From the NCBI GenBank assembly GCA_018402585.1, contig JAGYIO010000001.1, positions 62,001 to 126,000 on the forward strand: 64,000 bases of DNA, in the 5' to 3' direction. Origin of the DNA: Chthoniobacterales bacterium (lineage in GTDB: Bacteria > Verrucomicrobiota > Verrucomicrobiia > Chthoniobacterales > JACTMZ01). The notes under the pieces are model-generated. The model saw only the letters and a program-made list of their open reading frames with translations. It was not told the DNA's origin and made no database searches. This document shows, piece after piece, positions 33,280 through 42,192 of this stretch; the first letter of the stretch is position 1; every line of letters begins with the position of its first letter. The position numbers were made by a program, and so were the translations under genes.

Positions 33280-34455
33280 ATGAACCCTCCTTCCCGCGAC
33301 TTCCGCTCCCACACCCCCGGCTACTGGCCCGAGGCCACCGCCGACGAATGGAACGACTGGCGCTGGCAACTCCGCCACCGTATCACCACCCTGGCCAAAG
33401 CCGAAGAACACCTCCGTCTCACCCCGACCGAACGCGAAGGCCTCCTCCTCACCGCGCACAAACTCGCCTTCGCCATCACCCCGCACTACTTCAACCTGAT
33501 CGAGGCGGACAACCCCGACTGCCCGATCCGCCGCCAAGTCATCCCGCTGGCCGGCGAAGCCGTCATCACCCCCGGCGAAATGGCCGACCCTTGCGGCGAA
33601 GACGGACACATGCCCGTGCCCGGCTTGGTTCACCGCTATCCCGACCGCGTCCTCTTCCTCGTCACCGACCGCTGCGCCAGCTACTGCCGCTACTGCACGC
33701 GCAGTCGCGTGGTCAGCGGCGTCGGCGAACAGGAACTCGAGACCGATTTCGAAGAAATCTACGCCTACCTCGCCCGGCACACCGAAGTCCGCGACGTTCT
33801 CCTCTCCGGCGGCGACGCCCTTCTGCTCTCCGACAACAAACTCCGCGCCATCCTCACCCGCCTCCGCGCCATCCCGCACATCGAGTTCCTCCGCATCGGC
33901 TCCCGCGTCCCCATCTTTCTCCCGCAGCGCATCACCCCCGAACTTTGCGCCATGCTCAAAGAGTTCCATCCGCTCTGGATGAGCGTGCACGTCAATCACC
34001 CGCGCGAACTCACGACCGAAGTGCGCGACGCGCTCGGACGCCTCGCCGATGCCGGCATCCCGCTCGGCAACCAAAGCGTGCTCCTCGCCGGCGTGAATGA
34101 CAACCCGGACACCATGCGCGCCCTCATCCACAAACTCCTCCGCTGCCGCGTCCGCCCTTACTACCTCTACCAGTGCGACCTCATCCACGGGTCCGCCCAC
34201 CTCCGCACCAGCGTGGCCAAAGGCCTCGAGATCATCGAAGCCCTGCGCGGACACACCACCGGCTACGCCGTCCCGCAATACGTCATCGACGCCCCCGGCG
34301 GCGGCGGCAAAGTCCCGGTCAGCCCCGGCTACGTCGTCTACCACGACAAAGAAAAAGTCGTCCTGCGCAACTACGAAGGCCGCATTTTCGAATACCCCGA
34401 AAAACCCGGCGCCCCCTCCACCCTCGTCCGCCCCGAAACCATCCTCGACTACTAA
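33280..34455 (+). CDS. kamA: KamA-family lysine 2,3-aminomutase
   Basis: Encodes 391 residues from the ATG at 33280; the track start is a TTG three codons earlier. The radical SAM cluster motif is DRCASYCRYCTRS. The PLP-binding Lys is in DAPGGGGKVPVSP. SVHVNHPRELT and RPYYLYQCDLIHGS are typical of KamA. It would interconvert alpha- and beta-lysine, either for lysine fermentation, for beta-lysine osmolytes or for EF-P modification. Length favours KamA over the shorter EpmB. No beta-lysine acetyltransferase, epmA or efp is adjacent. Confidence 0.88.
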   Translation: MNPPSRDFRSHTPGYWPEATADEWNDWRWQLRHRITTLAKAEEHLRLTPTEREGLLLTAHKLAFAITPHYFNLIEADNPDCPIRRQVIPLAGEAVITPGEMADPCGEDGHMPVPGLVHRYPDRVLFLVTDRCASYCRYCTRSRVVSGVGEQELETDFEEIYAYLARHTEVRDVLLSGGDALLLSDNKLRAILTRLRAIPHIEFLRIGSRVPIFLPQRITPELCAMLKEFHPLWMSVHVNHPRELTTEVRDALGRLADAGIPLGNQSVLLAGVNDNPDTMRALIHKLLRCRVRPYYLYQCDLIHGSAHLRTSVAKGLEIIEALRGHTTGYAVPQYVIDAPGGGGKVPVSPGYVVYHDKEKVVLRNYEGRIFEYPEKPGAPSTLVRPETILDY

Positions 34456-34480
34456 ACCGCCACTATGCGCCACCGCACCC

Positions 34481-34582
34481 CAGGGGGCACGGGCGTCCCG
34501 CCCGTCACGACCAACCATCACAGGCGGAACGCCTGTGCACCGAGTTCCCCCCGGTAGGGCGCGGCGTCCCCAACGCGCCGGG
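34481..34582. repeat. REP-like repeat block between kamA and the rlmI-like gene
   Basis: CAGGGGGCACGGGCGTCCCG and CCGTCACGACC match other copies in the window. A central hairpin ACAGGCG / CGCCTGT is followed by GGTAGGGCGCGGCG...CGCGCC. It fills most of the 165-base gap. Confidence 0.75.
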
Positions 34583-34620
34583 AACCTTGCCAGACATCCT
34601 GCCCACCACCTCCTAACCCC

Positions 34621-35862
34621 ATGGCCACGATCATCATCCGCCCCCGCGCCCGCCTTTTCCACGGACACGATTGGGTCCACGACAACGAAGTCCTCAAGGT
34701 CACGGGCCAACCCGAGGACGGCGCCGTGGTCGGCCTGAAAGACCAACGCGACCGCTTCCTCGGCAGCGCGATCTACAACAGCCACTCGAAAATCCCCGCC
34801 CGCCGCTTCTCGCGGCAGCGCCAAGACCTCGACCCCGACTTCTTCCGCCGCCGCCTGACCATGGCGAGCGAATACCGCGACAAACTCGGACTCGACCCCC
34901 GCGCCCGCCGCGAAGTCTGGAGCGAAAGCGACGGACTCCCCGGGCTCATCCTCGACCGCTACGGCGACTGCGTCGTCCTGCAAACCCTGACCCTCGCCAT
35001 GGACCAGCGCAAAGACCTCATCGCCGACGCCGTGGCAGAAATCCTCCAACCCGCTTGTCTCCTCGAACGCAACGACGCCCCCGTGCGCCAAGCCGAAGGC
35101 CTCGAACTCCACGTCGGCCTCCTCCGCGGCACCGCCCCCGCCCCCTTCGAAGTCACCCTGGCCGGCCTGAAGTTCGGCCTTGATCTCCCCGGCGGACAAA
35201 AAACCGGCCTCTACCTCGACCAAGCCGACAACTACGCCCTCGTCGCGCAACAGGCCAAAGGCAAACGCGTTCTCGACTGCTTCAGCAACCAAGGCGGCTT
35301 TGCCTTGGCCTGCGCCCTGGCCGGCGCGAGCGAAGTCACCGCCCTCGACATCTCCGCCGAAGCCTGCGCCGCCATCGAGTCCAACGCCCGACGCAACAAT
35401 CTTTCCGTAGGTAGGGACGAGCGGCCCGCTCGTCCGCTCGAAAACGAGACGGACGGTCGCCACGGCGACCGTCCCCACCTCCATGTTATCGAAACCAACG
35501 TCTTCGACTGGCTCAAAGCCGCGACAACCCGCGGCGACAAATACGATCTCATCATCCTCGACCCCCCGAGTTTCACCCGCGACCGCGCCCGCCTGAACGA
35601 CGCCCTGCGCGGCTACAAAGAAATCCACCTCCGCGCGGCCCAACTCCTCGACAACGGCGGCCTGCTCGCCACCTTCTGCTGCAGCCACCACGTGAGCGAC
35701 GCCATGTTCCTCGAGGTCATCCGCGAGGCCATGGTCGACGCCAAAAAAACCGCCCGCCTCCGCGCCAGCTACACCCAACGCCCCGACCACCCCATCATCC
35801 TCGGCCTCCCCGAGTCTGGCTACCTCAAGGGGCATCTCTTCGAACTGGTGCCGGGGCGCTGA
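34621..35862 (+). CDS. RlmI-like rRNA (cytosine-C5) methyltransferase with REP-derived insert
   Basis: Encodes 413 residues. An N-terminal PUA-like domain (residues 1-75) and EEHEY-type central domain precede a class I SAM domain with LDCFSNQGGFALACALAGA, the catalytic-type LDPPSFTRDRARLNDALRGY and a Cys pair in LATFCCSHHVS. This is the RlmI/YccW pattern, which methylates 23S rRNA; the exact site here is unproven. Residues of about 264-287 are encoded by a palindromic repeat (VGRDERPARPLENETDGRHG) inserted between the helix after motif I and the next strand, without a stop or frameshift. Confidence 0.9.
   Translation: MATIIIRPRARLFHGHDWVHDNEVLKVTGQPEDGAVVGLKDQRDRFLGSAIYNSHSKIPARRFSRQRQDLDPDFFRRRLTMASEYRDKLGLDPRARREVWSESDGLPGLILDRYGDCVVLQTLTLAMDQRKDLIADAVAEILQPACLLERNDAPVRQAEGLELHVGLLRGTAPAPFEVTLAGLKFGLDLPGGQKTGLYLDQADNYALVAQQAKGKRVLDCFSNQGGFALACALAGASEVTALDISAEACAAIESNARRNNLSVGRDERPARPLENETDGRHGDRPHLHVIETNVFDWLKAATTRGDKYDLIILDPPSFTRDRARLNDALRGYKEIHLRAAQLLDNGGLLATFCCSHHVSDAMFLEVIREAMVDAKKTARLRASYTQRPDHPIILGLPESGYLKGHLFELVPGR
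35410..35479. repeat. REP-like element inside the rlmI-like coding sequence
   Basis: GGTAGGGACGAGCGG C CCGCTCGTCC forms the first hairpin and GGACGGTCGCC A CGGCGACCGTCC the second, ending CCCACC. The first 25 bases match the 33205 element at 24 positions. The 70-base element is read through in frame. Confidence 0.9.
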
Positions 35863-35921
35863 CCAATTTTTTCTCGCCAGCGCGGGCGCGAAAAATCTAC
35901 CTTCGGGTTGGAAACCGACTT

Positions 35922-36539
35922 ATGGCTGAAGACCGATCAACCCGCGACGATTTCCTCGAGCTTGAGGAAGAGAAAACAACTTCCGCCTCCTCGGTTGAGC
36001 AACTCGACGACCAAGTGGCCCAAGCCCAAGACCGCTTGCAGGCCCTCCGACGACAAGCCGAACAACTCGAACGCGAGAAAGCGAAACTTGAGGAGCTGAG
36101 CCGCCGTCAAGATCAATTCGACCGGGGACGCTCCGAGATGGTCGACAAATTCACCTCATCCCTCGTGCACGTCCAGCGGCAGACCGACCAGACGCTGAAA
36201 CGTCTCGAAGTCTTGAAAAATGTGCAGGAAAATTTCACCGCTCTCCTGCAGGAACTCGAAGCAATCCATCCGAATGACTGGGCCGCGGCCGAATTGAACA
36301 AGGAACTCGCCCAAGCGCTCGGCGCGGTGGAGGATGCACGTTCGGTTTACACCAAGGCTCAGGCTCAGGTCGGGGCGGAGGAAGACATCTCCGCGGCCAG
36401 CCCCTTTGAAAGCGGCGATGGTGGCGGGCACAGCTTCGGTTATTGGCTGATGGCCGGCTTTGCCTTCACCCTGCCGCTCTTTGCGCTCGGCCTGCTCGGC
36501 TTGCTCCTTTGGTTCATCCAACTCGGCTCGGCGAACTAA
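35922..36539 (+). CDS. Tail-anchored coiled-coil protein, unknown
   Basis: Encodes 205 residues. Residues 1-10 are acidic and polar, about 22-150 form a long coiled coil rich in Gln, Glu, Arg and Leu (QAQDRLQALRRQAEQLEREK), and about 175-200 form one hydrophobic helix near the C-terminus (GFAFTLPLFALGLLGLLLWF). No signal peptide is present, so the coil should face the cytoplasm. I recognise no family. The next gene has the same overall plan, so the two may form a membrane-tethered pair. Confidence 0.65.
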   Translation: MAEDRSTRDDFLELEEEKTTSASSVEQLDDQVAQAQDRLQALRRQAEQLEREKAKLEELSRRQDQFDRGRSEMVDKFTSSLVHVQRQTDQTLKRLEVLKNVQENFTALLQELEAIHPNDWAAAELNKELAQALGAVEDARSVYTKAQAQVGAEEDISAASPFESGDGGGHSFGYWLMAGFAFTLPLFALGLLGLLLWFIQLGSAN

Positions 36540-36546
36540 CGCAGCC

Positions 36547-36900
36547 ATGGAGCGCCGTCCCTCCAACCCCCTCTCCGCGCAAGCCCAACTTCTGCAGGAG
36601 CAATACGAACAAACTCTGCGCGAGTTGGCCGAGGCGGAAAAAGCCCTGCGTCGGAAGCCCAAAGGTGCCGCTCCGGCCAAGCCCGCCCCGGAACGCAAAG
36701 TGCGCCTGAACAACCTAGCCGCCGCGATCAGCCTGCCCCGTCCGCAGGATCACACCTTCCGGGGCGGTACACCGCGGGCGCCGCGGCGCAACACCCGTCG
36801 ACGCAAGACCGATGCACGTCTCGCCCAGGTAAAATTCCTGCTCCTCTGCCTGCTCCTTGCCGGTTTGTTTATCTTTGTCTGGAAGCATTTGCCGGGCTGA
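36547..36900 (+). CDS. Small tail-anchored basic protein, unknown
   Basis: Encodes 117 residues from the ATG at 36547, 7 bases after the previous stop. A short N-terminal coiled coil (QEQYEQTLRELAEAEKAL) is followed by a Lys/Arg/Pro-rich middle (GTPRAPRRNTRRRKTDAR) and a C-terminal membrane helix (FLLLCLLLAGLFIFVW). The basic middle could contact nucleic acid or phospholipid. No family recognised; co-transcribed with the preceding coiled-coil gene. Confidence 0.6.
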   Translation: MERRPSNPLSAQAQLLQEQYEQTLRELAEAEKALRRKPKGAAPAKPAPERKVRLNNLAAAISLPRPQDHTFRGGTPRAPRRNTRRRKTDARLAQVKFLLLCLLLAGLFIFVWKHLPG

Positions 36901-37023
36901 TGCCGTCAACCCCGGCTTGTTCTTGGCCTCGGGCTCCTCTCCCGCCCGCTCGCCCAGGCGGCAGAGGGGAAGATGCGGCCCAGACTGGTCAGCGGAAGAG
37001 ATTTCCAGGGTGGGGAATCGAGT

Positions 37024-39510
37024 TCACTGCGCGACAAACAAAGCCGATTTCATCGACTCCAACTTGAAGGCCGCGCGACCTTCTTTCACTTCAATGACCT
37101 GCCCGGAGAGGGCGTCTTCGTAAAAGCCGTCCGCCATTTCCGGTCCAGGCTGGAGCACAAATTCGGTCAGGCTGTCCCCGCGGTTCCAGACTGCGAGGAC
37201 CGTGTCTCCCAAATGCGCCCGGACGAAGGCGTAGCGGTCGCCTGCGGCCACCAACAAGCGGCGGCTTCCATAGCGCAGGGCGGGGTGCTCCTGACGCACC
37301 GCCGCCGCTTTGCTGAAATGCTCGCGCACGGAATTTTCCTCGGCGGACAATTTTTCGTCCCACCGCATCATACGACGGTTGTCCGGATCGCCTGCGCCGC
37401 TCATGCCGATCTCATCGCCGTAGTAGATCATCGGTACCCCGTCGATGGTTAAGATAAAGGTCAGTCCGAGCTTGAGCTTCTCGTAGGCCAACGGATTGTC
37501 CACCTCGGGCGGCTTGGCCCAGCCGACTTCTTCTTCGTCACTGATCTCCGGGTCAGGCAGGTCACCATCGGCATAGGCCATGAAGCGGGCCTTGTCGTGG
37601 TTGCCGAGCAGCGGAGACATCAGGGTCTCTTTTCCGTAGATGGCTTCGGAAGCGGACAACGAGCGCTCCAATTCTTCCATCCCCGCATCCTGCTTGGCGA
37701 AGACCTCGATGATTGTGTCGTAGAGCGGAAAATCAAATTGTCCGTCCAGCATATTGGGCCCGACGAAACTCATGATCCCCTCGCGGTCCATAAAAGTTTC
37801 ACCCACACTGTAGAGCGGCACCTTCCGGCCGGGATCGACCGCGCTGCGCAGGGCGGTGCGGTAGCGCCACCAGAAAGAAGGTTGGATGTGCTTCACCGCG
37901 TCGAGACGGTAACCGTCGAGCTTGAAGCGGACGGCGAAATCGATGGCGTTGCTGATCAGGAATTTTACCGCTTGCGGGTTGTCGAAATTGAAGCCGGGCA
38001 ACCACTCCTCGAACCATGTGGTGAATTGCTGGTCGTCCCAACGGCGCAAGTTTTTCGATCCGTCCGGTAATTCCAGCGAACCAAACAGTTCGGGCTGTTC
38101 CTTCCAAAGCGGATGGTCGGTGTGGACATGCTTGAGCACGAGGTCGGCGATGATGAACATCTCATTTTCGTGCGCCACGGAGATCATTTCAGTCAGGGCG
38201 CTTTCCCCGCCGAAACGCGGCTCGACCTCGGTATGCGAGACGGGCCAGTAGCCATGATAACCCGTATAGAAACGGTACGGCTCGAGGTACTCCTGCCAGG
38301 CGCCGTCGGGATTGCGGTTGAGGGGTGCGAGCCAGAGGATATTGATCCCGAGTTTAGCGAAGTAACCTTCGTCGATCTTTTGGCGGATACCTTGGAAATC
38401 TCCGCCTTGGTAGTTGGCTGGGGGCAGGATTCGTTCATCGTCGACCGGCCGGTCGTTGCTCTCGTCACCATTGGCGAAGCGGTCGGTAAAGGCGTAGTAA
38501 ATGATGCCGTCCTGCCACTGGAACGTTTCGGAAACTTTGACCGGGGCTCGCGCGGCATTGCTTACGTTGCCTTTGGCGTCGGCGACCACCACGCGGACCC
38601 ACGCTCCCGCCGGCCAATCACCGGTCGCCACCGTCACGGTGTCATCTGTCCGTTCGTGCGCTGCGATCCGGCTCGTTCCGTCGGGCATCTGCACCACCGA
38701 GGAAATTTGGGTGATGTCCGAGCCACCGGAGACCAGACGAAAAACCGCTTGGCCCTCGCCGGTAGCGGAGGCATAGACCACGGGTGGCCGTCCCCGGTCG
38801 GTCACGCCGACCCTCGCCACGGAATTCTCATGGCCCGTGCCATCATCGAGTTTTTCCGGGTTGGCCGGGTCGAGTGCCCACTGGCCGTCGATCACCAACT
38901 TGTAAGCATGCGGGCCGGGAGGCAGAGGCACGAACAGCTCGTAATCTCCCTCGCCGGTGGGCTGGAGCGGGTGCGACTCGGGATTCCAGCCGTTGAACTG
39001 TCCCGCCACGTTGATTTTTTCGACGTCCGGCCGGTTGGCACGGTAGCTAAAGGTGTAACCATCGGCCGGCTGCACTCCGACCAAAAGCACACCCTGAAGG
39101 ACGGGCTCCTCCCCGGACTCACCGTCCACGACCGATTTCGCGGTGTCCTTGCGGCCAAGATGGCCGCCCGGGGTGGGGCTACGCTCGACGACCCGGAGGG
39201 GAATTTCGACCAACCCGGACACGTTTTTACCCACCTCGACCGACAGCCGGAAGGTGACTTTGTTGAAGCGCACAGTGAAGCGGTCCGGATCCGGATCGGG
39301 CAAGACCAATTCTTCGCCCACCCCCGCTTTGGCAAAGTAAAAGCGGTGCATGTCGAGCAGAAGTTGTCCGCCCGCCGTAACCGGTTGCATCGGCATCCAG
39401 CCGAGAAAACTGCGCAATGGCCCCGGCGCGTTGTCCTGCGCGGGAGCCAAGGATACGGAGGCAACGAGGGTCGCGGCGGCAAGAAACCGGAGGGCAGCAT
39501 GGGTCTTCAT
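37024..39510 (-). CDS. Secreted GH13 alpha-amylase-family enzyme with CBM48-like domain
   Basis: Encodes 828 residues with a signal peptide (MKTHAALRFLAAATLVASVS). A CBM48-type E-set lies at about 160-235 (KINVAGQFNGWNPESHPLQP) and a further beta domain at 245-325. The GH13 barrel starts near 330 (IIYYAFTDRFANGD). Catalytic residues are D537 in LDGYRLDAVKHI, E571 in YSVGETFMD, and D639 in LLGNHDKARF. It should cleave alpha-glucans outside the cytoplasm. Its ATG overlaps the stop of the upstream GH13 gene (ATGA), so the two are co-expressed. Confidence 0.92.
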   Translation of the reverse strand: MKTHAALRFLAAATLVASVSLAPAQDNAPGPLRSFLGWMPMQPVTAGGQLLLDMHRFYFAKAGVGEELVLPDPDPDRFTVRFNKVTFRLSVEVGKNVSGLVEIPLRVVERSPTPGGHLGRKDTAKSVVDGESGEEPVLQGVLLVGVQPADGYTFSYRANRPDVEKINVAGQFNGWNPESHPLQPTGEGDYELFVPLPPGPHAYKLVIDGQWALDPANPEKLDDGTGHENSVARVGVTDRGRPPVVYASATGEGQAVFRLVSGGSDITQISSVVQMPDGTSRIAAHERTDDTVTVATGDWPAGAWVRVVVADAKGNVSNAARAPVKVSETFQWQDGIIYYAFTDRFANGDESNDRPVDDERILPPANYQGGDFQGIRQKIDEGYFAKLGINILWLAPLNRNPDGAWQEYLEPYRFYTGYHGYWPVSHTEVEPRFGGESALTEMISVAHENEMFIIADLVLKHVHTDHPLWKEQPELFGSLELPDGSKNLRRWDDQQFTTWFEEWLPGFNFDNPQAVKFLISNAIDFAVRFKLDGYRLDAVKHIQPSFWWRYRTALRSAVDPGRKVPLYSVGETFMDREGIMSFVGPNMLDGQFDFPLYDTIIEVFAKQDAGMEELERSLSASEAIYGKETLMSPLLGNHDKARFMAYADGDLPDPEISDEEEVGWAKPPEVDNPLAYEKLKLGLTFILTIDGVPMIYYGDEIGMSGAGDPDNRRMMRWDEKLSAEENSVREHFSKAAAVRQEHPALRYGSRRLLVAAGDRYAFVRAHLGDTVLAVWNRGDSLTEFVLQPGPEMADGFYEDALSGQVIEVKEGRAAFKLESMKSALFVAQ

Positions 39511-42101
39511 GGCAAGGGTCGGCCGATTGGGTCCGCGCTCGGGGGGGTAGCCCGCCCGGCACCGGCCCGCAATTCGTAATAGGCTGCAGCCATGGGTTGA
39601 AGCTCTTTAATCAACAGGCCCGGTTGCACCATCTGAGCCGGGGTGGTGGTAATCTCAGCCACCTCGCCCGGGACATCCCCGAGGAGGTCCCGGGCCACCA
39701 CCGGCACGGTCTTGGAGCCCGCCAGGGTGTCCCAACCAAGAAAACGCATCGCTCGGCGCGGAAATATGATGCGAACATCGCGCAAGGTGTCCCGCGGATG
39801 AAGGTTAACCACCACGAGCATGCGCTGTCCACTGGCTTGATCATAGCGGAGGTAGCTGTAAAGCCAGTGCCCACTCACTCCGTTTTCGGGCCGCCCGTAG
39901 GCGGGATTTTCGAGGTTCTCCGGGTTCAAGGGATAAAAAGCGCCGTCGCGGAAGGCTGGTTGGTCGAGGGCGGAAAGAAGCCGCCGGTAAAAATCGCGCA
40001 GGGATCTCTGCTCGCTCGAAAGGCCTCCACCATCAAACTTGCCGCCATTGACCCACTTCACGAATTCCGGCATCGACCAATAATCGTAAATGGTGGTGCG
40101 AGCGTCCTCGCGCCCGAAACCTTCCGCCCCCGCCCCCGGTTCGCCCACCTCCTGGCCATGGTAGAGCATGACCGGACCGCGCGAAAGACCGAAGAGCAAA
40201 GCGGAGACTGGACGCCCCACATTCATGCCGGAGCCACCCCATTGCGACGCCGCCGCCAGACGCACCTCGTCATGGTTCTCCGCGTAGCGGAGCGCGTTAT
40301 CAAAGAAAAACTGACCGGGGTGACCGGCATCAAGGTCGTTGGCCGTACCCTCGCCATCGTAGATATTCTTCAAGGCGTCATAGCTGATATCGTCGTAAAC
40401 CGAATCAAACCCTGCGGCGAGCAACTCGGGCATGACCGCACCTTCCGTCACTGCAATGACCGAGGGATCGCCACCCGGCACCCGGGCCGGATCCGTGTCG
40501 TAGGCTTCGGCCATCCAATAGGCCTCCGGTTGCCGCAAATGTGAGCGACCAATCAGCCAGCGCCAAAATTCGGGGGGCACGAGGTGCGCCATGTCCGCGC
40601 GAAAACCATCGACCCCCAACTCCTGCCAGTAGGCGATGATCTCATCCATCCTCTTCCAGGTATCGGGCACCGCCAGATCAGGCTTGGCTCCGTGCGGATA
40701 CAACCGCGTGGACTTTTTCGGATCAGTAAAGTCATAGCCATAGTTGAGTTTTACGGTCTCATACCAGGTATCCGCCGAGGGACTCCAGCTGATCACATTG
40801 TTGCCGGTGACCCGGCCGAACTCCTTTTCCCCATCGAACAATCCATCTCCCCCGCCCACGGCCTGCACGGTCGGACTGGTGGCCCGGCCATCACCATCCA
40901 CCGTCGGCAATCGCAGCGGCGGCCCGTCACCCTCGGCCTCTATCCCTTCCGCAAGGTAGAAAAAATTGTTTTTCGGATCGAAAAACTTCGCGCGGTTATC
41001 CTTGGCCCCAAAGGAGAATTCGGGCCGGACCGTCGAAGCATAGCTGCGGGCCACGTGGTTCGGGACGAAATCGATCAGAATTTTCAATCCACTGGCATGG
41101 GCTCGGGCGACCAGCGCCTTGAACTCTTCCATCCTTTCTTCCGGATGGTCTGCGTAATCGGGTGAAACGTCGAAATAATCACGGATGGCATACGGGCTGC
41201 CAGCCACACCCTTGAGCAGATCGGGGTCATCGGCCGGCTCGCCGATGTTTCCATGGTCGGTCGCGGTGGCTTGCTGGAGGGCGCCGGTCACCCAAATATG
41301 GGTGAAACCCATGATCTTGAGTTCCGCCAGCGCTCTCTCGTTGAGGTCGCTGAACTTGCCGCTGCCATTCTCCGCAAGTGTGCCGTTCGGCTTGCGCGTC
41401 TCATTCGTGTTGCCAAAAAGCCGGGGCAGAAGCTGGTAAATACGTACCTTGGGATGAGCCGGTGCGGTACGTCCCGCGCGGCGGAAACTTGTGCCCGCGT
41501 TGCCCGTCTCGGCCCCCAGGTAGTGGCGCATTGTCTGCACCCCGGTGCCCGAAGACGCGGTCGCGTCAATCGCCCCGTAGAGTCGACCCCAGCCTTCATT
41601 CACCGCCAGGTCTTTGAGGTAAATCGCCATGTCCATCAGCGGCACTCGCCCGGTCAATTTGCCGGGAACCCGGAGCAACACCTGCGCCGGTTCGGATGAC
41701 ACGGTGAAGGCGTCGCCAGCCGCCTCGAGCGGACCCCATTGCGTCTCCTCCCAACGCTGCACATAGTTTTCTTGTCGATCACCACGACGGTTGGCGACCA
41801 AAAGGAGGTCCGCGGAAAAGGGCAGCCAAACCGCTGATCCGGTTTTCTCCCTCGTCCCGGGCAACAGCGGGGACCCCGCGCCGGGCTTCGTTCCCAAAGC
41901 GACAAAAAGCGCCTGGTCGGGACGGTCCACACCCGCCCCGAGGACCAGAATATCCCATCCGGTCGCCGTCTTGGTCACGCGGTAACGCACCTCGTCCGCA
42001 CCGGCCGCATCGTAACGGCCGCCTTCGGCGAGCACCGGACTGGAAAGGAGCATGAGGGCAGACAAAAAACGAAACATCAGCAGCATATCTGAAACGTGCA
42101 T
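39507..42101 (-). CDS. Secreted GH13 alpha-amylase-family enzyme
   Basis: Encodes 864 residues if the ATG at 42101 is used; the ATGs at 42086 and 42077 also leave a good signal peptide (FRFLSALMLLSSPVLA). The track start at 42218 would add an unlikely leader. Residues 25-215 are beta-rich with no named domain. The GH13 barrel (VRIYQLLPRLFGNTN) has D503 in GVDGFRADMAHL, E532 in YWMAEAYDTDP, and the H610-D611 pair in YAENHDEVRL. It is the first gene of a two-gene amylase operon, divergent from a MalG-type permease gene. Confidence 0.9.
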   Translation of the reverse strand: MHVSDMLLMFRFLSALMLLSSPVLAEGGRYDAAGADEVRYRVTKTATGWDILVLGAGVDRPDQALFVALGTKPGAGSPLLPGTREKTGSAVWLPFSADLLLVANRRGDRQENYVQRWEETQWGPLEAAGDAFTVSSEPAQVLLRVPGKLTGRVPLMDMAIYLKDLAVNEGWGRLYGAIDATASSGTGVQTMRHYLGAETGNAGTSFRRAGRTAPAHPKVRIYQLLPRLFGNTNETRKPNGTLAENGSGKFSDLNERALAELKIMGFTHIWVTGALQQATATDHGNIGEPADDPDLLKGVAGSPYAIRDYFDVSPDYADHPEERMEEFKALVARAHASGLKILIDFVPNHVARSYASTVRPEFSFGAKDNRAKFFDPKNNFFYLAEGIEAEGDGPPLRLPTVDGDGRATSPTVQAVGGGDGLFDGEKEFGRVTGNNVISWSPSADTWYETVKLNYGYDFTDPKKSTRLYPHGAKPDLAVPDTWKRMDEIIAYWQELGVDGFRADMAHLVPPEFWRWLIGRSHLRQPEAYWMAEAYDTDPARVPGGDPSVIAVTEGAVMPELLAAGFDSVYDDISYDALKNIYDGEGTANDLDAGHPGQFFFDNALRYAENHDEVRLAAASQWGGSGMNVGRPVSALLFGLSRGPVMLYHGQEVGEPGAGAEGFGREDARTTIYDYWSMPEFVKWVNGGKFDGGGLSSEQRSLRDFYRRLLSALDQPAFRDGAFYPLNPENLENPAYGRPENGVSGHWLYSYLRYDQASGQRMLVVVNLHPRDTLRDVRIIFPRRAMRFLGWDTLAGSKTVPVVARDLLGDVPGEVAEITTTPAQMVQPGLLIKELQPMAAAYYELRAGAGRATPPSADPIGRPLP

Positions 42102-42192
42102 CCCAGCCGTGTCAAGGAACCGCCCCCGCGGTGAGCATCTGTCCTTGCACCGTGCGGCAAGATGTCCTCTCCTCGCTGGTGTCTCACCCACC

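Noticed and set aside
33190-35835. An 881-residue minus-strand ORF opposite kamA and the rlmI-like gene, and similar long antisense ORFs elsewhere (for example 31831-33189, 4102-5226, 6110-7273)
   Set aside because: Low-complexity Gly/Ala/Val/Glu/Asp-rich translations exactly opposite well-identified genes; they are GC-rich antisense shadows with no family match.
42060-42192. A sigma70 promoter (TTGACA near 42112, minus strand) and a LacI/CcpA-like operator half-site between the amylase and malG genes
   Set aside because: The -35 box is good but no convincing -10 box lies at 17 bases, and the operator is only half-conserved; too weak to annotate.
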